64,000 nt of DNA, taken from assembly GCA_016987375.1 (NCBI GenBank), contig PJRA01000314.1, positions 97,387 through 161,386 on the forward strand, in the 5' to 3' direction. Under the pieces are notes generated by a model. The model saw only the letters and a list, made by a program, of their open reading frames with translations. It was not told where the DNA came from and did not search any database. The translations under genes and the position numbers were made by a program. This DNA is from Brachionus koreanus (taxonomy: Eukaryota; Rotifera; Eurotatoria; Ploima; Brachionidae). Below are positions 59,162-64,000 of this stretch, in pieces; the stretch's first letter is position 1, and each line of letters starts with the position of its first letter.

Positions 59162-60013
59162 ATGCTTGTGTACAAGGATATCATCAGCGGTAAAAAAATT
59201 TAAAATATTCAATTTTAATTTTCTAAATTTTGTTTCTCAGGCGACGAATTGTTCAGTGATTCTTACCCAATTCAATTGATTGAGGATTTGTATTATGAAG
59301 TAGAAGGCAAAAATATATCTTACTCAAATGATATCGATGATGCCCTAATTGGAGGCAACAAAGCCGCTGAAGGAGGTGAAGAAGACGAATCTGTGGAATC
59401 ATCAGCCGTAACTGGCATTAATGTAGTCATTAACGGAAAATTGGTTGAAACAGGCTTCGACAAAGCCACCTTCAAAAACTGGTTGAAAACTTACATGAAA
59501 AAGTAAAGCTAATTTAAATTTTTTGTATATTAGTATGCAGTGATGAGTATCAGTAAATCCATTCTATGATTTTATCCAGTGAACCAATTCACTCTTTTCG
59601 AGGGATGAATTATTTGGTCTTCTCAATTCACGGTTCTCGTGAGTTTAAGAAACAACCTTTTTTTCTTTTCTTGAAAGCTCTACAGAGTCGAGTTGTAGTA
59701 ATTGGGTAACAAGATCAAGAGCTGTTCTGAATCATACTATAATTTACGAAATTTATAAAATAATTGTTAAATTTTTTGACAATTTAGACTGAGCGAGATT
59801 GTATCCAAAAACAATCCAGATCGATTGGAAAAATTTAAAAGTGGAATGCAAAAATTTGCAGCTCAAGTTCTTAAAAACTTCGATGAATACAGATTCTACA
59901 CCGGTGAAAAAATGGACCCTGATGGTATGGTTATCTTGCAAGGCTATCGTGAAGATCAAATCACTCCATATTTTGTCTTTTTCAAAGATGGTCTAGAGGA
60001 AGAAAAGTTTTAG
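59162..60013 (+). CDS. TCTP: Translationally controlled tumor protein (TCTP/TPT1)
   Basis: Exons 59162-59189, 59241-59502 and 59788-60013 join in phase to 171 residues (family 172). TCTP is an abundant conserved cytosolic protein tied to growth control and apoptosis resistance, usually under 5' TOP translational control. MLVYKDIISGDELFSDSYPI at the start, DDALIGGNKAAEGGEEDESV (TCTP signature 1 region) and TPYFVFFKDGLEEEKF at the end are diagnostic. The start is fixed by the short first exon (MLVYKDIIS). In-frame reading without introns would give only fragments. The second intron (285 nt) is several times longer than the 51-nt first one. Confidence 0.96.
59503..59787 (+). other. Unusually long TCTP intron, possible structured RNA
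   Basis: 285-nt intron whose centre (59535-59740) is less AT-rich than the flanks and has short hairpins (AGTGAACCAATTCACT, and CTAC/GTAG around AGAGTCGAGTT). It contains a C-box-like TGATGA at 59541, but no CTGA D box at the right distance. It also has AAACAA and ACA words compatible with, but not proof of, an H/ACA snoRNA. Confidence 0.3.
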
Positions 60014-61976
60014 ATTTTTTAATATTTTATTATTGTTTGCTGGTAAATTTGTTTATCTTCATATTTATAGTCTATTTTAATAAAATTTTAAAAAGTCAAC
60101 AAAATCAATAAAAATATATTAATCTCTGAAAAATTTCAATAGTTTATCATTTTTTAAACAATTTAGTTTTAAAATTTTAAAAATATATTAATGTAAACAA
60201 ATCACTTGACATTCTATCAGAAAAATCCTTAACCCTAAATCTTTATTGAACTTTTGAAAAACGAATTTTCAGGACTAGAAGTTATCATAGATTACATTCT
60301 AGAATCGATTAATACTGAATTAAGTAAATTTTCCATTAATAATCTTCAAAAAATTTAGTTTCTCAAAAATTCATATGTAAATTCTAATTTTTATGTTAAA
60401 TCTAGGTAATTAAAGTCTATTTTGAACGACACTTAATCTTATATAGCTATTATAATTATTACTTTTACAATAATTCTATGAACATATTCATTATTATTTC
60501 CATTATTACTAAAATCCATGTATTTTTCTCTTGCGGCTGAAAAGAAGGAATAAACTCCATTCCAAACTGCCGGGGTCTAAATCCAAACTATATTTTAAAG
60601 AAAATAAATAAAAATATTTTGAATTTTAAAACCGAATTTCAAAAACAAAAATTCGCTTTATTATTTATTTAAAGAATTAAACCAAAAAGCATTGTAATAA
60701 TCACTTTGAAAAATCAATCAAAAACTTACATAAGGCAAAGATTCTATACCTTAGGTCCCAAAGAAATTAAAATCATTATTGGTTGATAGTATTTGCTATC
60801 TCTTATGGTCTTTAAATGAACACTCTGAACGGAAGGTTTCATTTTTAACAGATGATGTTCATCTCTGGCTTTTTTTTAATTAAAAGACAAATTTTTAAGA
60901 ATTTAAACATTTTCTCTTTATTTACATCAAATCACTTAAATAACGTAAAGTCTCAGATAGATGGAAAAGATGCCAATTTCCAAGTGAAACAAAATAATTT
61001 AATTTTTAACCGTCCAAACTTTTCCTAGATAATAAATTTCATTTTAACAAAAAAAGTTTAATTTGTAGCTAAAAATTGCTTTAAAGTGCAAGCCACAACA
61101 CATAAAACCTAGTTAGTACAGTACCGTAAAACTTCATAGACCACTCCAAAGACATTCAAATATGATGGGGTACTAATTTCAGTTTTTTCTCCCAAATTTT
61201 GTAAAAAAAAATTTTAATGATCTTGAGTTTTGAAAAAAATATCTATTATTATTCGTTTCAAAAAAGATGTTGAAAAATATAACGTTTTTTTTTTTCATTT
61301 TCAAGCTTAAACAACAGGCAAGTGCCCATGTCTTTAATAACCGATCAACACTTTATTTATTTAATTTAATAAAAATAATTGTAACAAATTAAAAAAATAT
61401 TATAAAAAAATTATTTAAAAAAGTTTAAAATTGAAACATTTAATTTAAATTTTTTGAATTTATTTTTCAAAATCTGTAAAGATCAAATTGATATTATTGA
61501 ATATAGAAAACTTGATTTTTGCACAAGACTGGTTTCAATCCGTTACCCTGCTGTCTTGGAGATTTTATGGCAAAACATTCATAATTTTTTAGTTAATAAA
61601 TTGATCAAATCTAAAATTAAGTTGAAATTAAAATATCAAGCCTAAATAAAAATAAATTGATAACTATCAAATTCTTTAAATCATTACATGGTGGTCTGCC
61701 ATGAAATTTTGAAAATAAAATTCATTAGTTAAAAATTTTAATTATATCAACTTTTTATTTTAAAGCAATCTGTTTTTATTATTCTCTTGAATAAAAAATA
61801 GACACCAATAAACACGAGTATTTTCTAAATTTTCTAGTAAAAGAAGTCAAATAAAAAGTCTATAGTTTTTTATTTTATTTTTCCACGCTATACTTGCAAT
61901 AAAAGAAATTTAGAATAAATTCAAACTTAGGCGCATGTATTTTTTTTAAATTTAAAAATTAGTAAATATTGAAAAT
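60014..61976. other. Spacer downstream of TCTP with LINE tail and an uncertain ORF
   Basis: TCTP polyadenylation signals (AATAAA) lie about 60079 and 60108. A plus frame at 61454-61645 (KICKDQIDIIEYRKLDFCTR ...) has coding-like composition but no recognised family, and begins at a non-ATG codon or within a decayed element. Not called a gene. Confidence 0.4.
60533..60620 (+). mobile_element. Second copy of LINE 3' end
   Basis: GGCTGAAAAGAAGGAATAAA ... ACTGCCGGGGTC ... TATATTTTAAAGAAAATAAA matches the block at 32655-32750 (same order and tail). Two dispersed, 5'-truncated copies imply one retrotransposon family. Confidence 0.6.
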
Positions 61977-62832
61977 ATGGGCGATTATTTAGTTCATCGG
62001 GCAAGGTTTTTTGATTACCAGCCGAAAGCAATTCAAAGTATGAATTATGACGATGCGATAAAAAAACTTGCTATTTCAAGATCTGATAGTACGATTGAAA
62101 TATGGTGTACCAAAAATGAGTTTCTTGAATCCATTATCTATCCAACTGCTGACCGTCAAGTAGAAAGCTTGTTATGGTGTCGTTCGCAATTATTTTCATC
62201 TGGTCTTGATGGCTTTATTGTTCTTTACGATTTAGCTCGTCTAACTGCAAAAAAACTCGTACCTTCTATAGGAGGTGCCATTTGGTGCATGAATAAAAAC
62301 AAGTCAGAAACTAAAATTGTCGTTGGAACTGAAGATGGATATGTTGTTATGTACGAGGTTCAGATTGATGGAATTTTGTTCGAAAAATCATTTAATAAAT
62401 TAGACTGTAAAATATTTAGAAATTTTTATTATGCTAATTTTACATTTAAAATAAAGCTCGAATTCTGTCCATAGCATGGCACAAAGATGAAGAAATTTTA
62501 ATAACAGGTGGCATAGATAATATTCGTGTTTGGGACGCGAACAGTGGTCAAGTACTGCAAAGACTTTCTCTTGGTCGAATAGATAAAAACAAAGAAACTC
62601 TAGTATGGTGTCTTACTATAACAAGGTAGTTTTATGATCAACTTAAAATTTTAAAAATACTATTAAATCAAGTTGCTTAAAATAATTGCTGATTTTTTTT
62701 GTTTAAAGCGATTTTCAAATAATAAGTGGCGATTCAAGAGGAAAAATCAGCATATGGAATTCAGAACAAGGTAATCTGATAAAGAGCTTCCAAACTCATT
62801 CAGTAGATGTTCTATGCTTGTGCATTGATGAG
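61977..62832 (+). CDS. UTP4: UTP4 (cirhin), U3 snoRNP WD-repeat protein, 5' part
   Basis: Exons 61977-62406, 62457-62625 and 62709-62832 give the first 241 residues, with a 50-nt first intron and in-phase junctions. UTP4 belongs to the t-UTP subcomplex of the small-subunit processome, needed for pre-rRNA transcription and processing in the nucleolus. The start MGDYLVHRARFFDYQPKAIQ is the family N-terminus. WD-type repeats follow (KKLAISRSDSTIEIW, LFSSGLDGFIVLYDLA, GGAIWCMNKN, ILITGGIDNIRVWDANSGQV, FQIISGDSRGKISIWNSEQG). Exon 3 ends at a GAG/GTATCA donor in phase 0. Human UTP4 has about 686 residues, so roughly 440 are missing. No further exon is visible to 64000, which implies a long intron or a truncated copy. 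Confidence 0.9.
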
Positions 62833-64000
62833 GTATCAATTTTTTTGCTAAATTACTTTTTTAAAAATTTTGAAAAATTAAAAAAAACTTTTATGAAAGA
62901 GAACAAGAATTTAAGTCAAATGTTTATATAAATTGAGCTTAAATACTGTATTCCCTTGCTCGAGGTTACAGCCTCATAAATCGAAACACAGCTTGGACAG
63001 GTCCATTTATTAGTTAAATATTTTATTAATATTTAAAAATATCGAACTAAGAAAAGTTTATAAAAATTAAATAGCAAAAGTTTTTCTAGTTTTTAGGCAT
63101 ATTATGTTTCAAATTTTACTTTTTTAATTCTAATAATCAAAGTCAAAGAGTTTTAATTAGACATAAAATAACCAGTCCAACTGCTGACATTGAAAAAAAA
63201 AGTTTTTTTAAAAAATATTTAAATATAAAAAACTTTTGCATTGGTTACTAATAGGCATGTGTTTATTTAATTTTTGGACATTAAAAAATAAATAAAAATT
63301 CATTAAAAATTTTTTTTTAGGGTCAGTATTTGTAGAAATTTTTTGCTAAACAAAATCTTTGAGTTTTAAAACTAAATTAAAAACAAAATTTATTACCATT
63401 TCCAACAATTAAAACTAGCGTAATTTTTTAATTAAATTAATTATTTGCACATCATTAGCAGACTTAAACAATTGATGAAACTATGAATGTTGCACTATAC
63501 TTGTTAGTCTACGAAATTGGCCTGATTCCTTAGATTAACTTCAGAGGAGATAAGTGAAGATAAAGATCGAGATTGTTTATATAAACGTTTATTTAAAATA
63601 TTGTTGTAAAATAAGAGAAAATACAAAGTCTCCAAAAACTCTGTTTAATAAGAATCACAATTCTTATTTATACACAGTGATTAGGTCAATAATAATAAAG
63701 AAGTTAAATCAAAATAAATTGTGAATTTAATCGGTCATAAAGATTTATGACTCATAAAGATATAATCTAAGAAAATTGTAAATAATGTAAACGGTTATTT
63801 TCATACCGTAACATACTGCATTTACATAACTAGTAAAAAACATATGAAAATAATTTTATAACCATTTTTAGAATTAATTTATGTTCTATTTGTTAATTTT
63901 TACCAAATTTCACAAAACCCAAATTGGCTACACCTTCTTCTTCATTATCATCGTTGTTGCATTGATTTAATTTAAGTTTTAATTAATTTTTTTTTAATAG
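62833..64000. other. Long UTP4 intron or downstream flank
   Basis: No coding exon recognised. A GC-richer patch at about 62945-63010 (TTGCTCGAGGTTACAGCC, AACACAGCTTGGACAGGTCC) and the TGAATGTTGCACTAT word at 63484-63498 (also at 34-48) suggest inserted repeat sequence. Confidence 0.45.

Noticed and set aside
59538..59740. C/D-box snoRNA in TCTP intron 2
   Set aside because: A TGATGA C-box-like word is present, but no CTGA D box at suitable spacing and no terminal stem. Only a weak structured-RNA suggestion was kept.
1..64000. tRNA, rRNA or CRISPR loci
   Set aside because: No cloverleaf with B-box-like GGTTCGAANCC, no rRNA-like GC-rich conserved blocks, and no regularly spaced repeats with unique spacers were seen.

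Overview
The window is animal nuclear DNA. Protein-coding genes are split by short GT-AG introns (mostly 47-113 nt) and every gene I could identify is metazoan (importin-5, DHX9/maleless, Roundabout, doublecortin-like kinase, TCTP, UNC-93, COQ5, BUD23, PCBD, UTP4). Noncoding DNA is extremely AT-rich with many homopolymer runs. A small-intron, AT-rich invertebrate fits. My best guess is a monogonont rotifer (Brachionus-like), partly because of two secreted tandem-repeat proteins at 37.8-39.8 kb that recall descriptions of rotifer surface/mate-recognition repeat proteins. That guess is inference and I could not search it.

Layout. 0-2.9 kb: degraded transposons, namely a Tc1/mariner-like element with about 220-bp terminal inverted repeats (TIRs), then a mariner remnant. 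2.9-8 kb, plus strand: COQ5 (ubiquinone methyltransferase), BUD23 (18S rRNA methyltransferase) and PCBD (pterin-carbinolamine dehydratase), with a 1.2-kb TA-flanked nonautonomous transposon before PCBD. 8.8-18.1 kb, minus strand: importin-5 and DHX9 RNA helicase. 19.4 kb, plus: an orphan 91-residue ORF. 20.1-23.7 kb, minus: a Roundabout receptor, followed upstream by about 9 kb of apparently gene-free DNA. 32.6-37.6 kb: transposon debris (LINE 3' ends, a Ginger-like element, a small MITE, a LINE RT fragment). 37.8-39.9 kb, minus: two paralogous secreted repeat proteins, each with a TATA box exactly 41 nt from its ATG. 40.2-43.9 kb: a CR1-like LINE fragment, a perfect 44-bp palindrome and a frameshifted transposase-like gene. 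44.5-49.6 kb, minus: an eight-exon doublecortin-like kinase with a candidate alternative first exon. 52 kb, plus: a small two-exon coiled-coil protein. 54.7-58.7 kb, plus: an UNC-93-like membrane protein whose last intron holds a LINE. 59.2-60.0 kb, plus: TCTP. 62.0 kb to the end, plus: the first three exons of UTP4, cut by the window edge or a long intron.

Most genes are unrelated housekeeping or developmental genes, so there is no operon logic beyond the closely spaced COQ5-BUD23 pair. The most distinctive locus is the repeat-protein pair. Both proteins carry signal peptides and are built from three copies of a roughly 46-52-residue alanine/leucine-rich helical unit that starts after Arg and ends in Gly, with Gly-Lys-Arg junctions in one paralog. 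This is the layout of a secreted, possibly processed polyprotein. Exon boundaries were assigned by hand from reading phase and family conservation. No transcript data were available.
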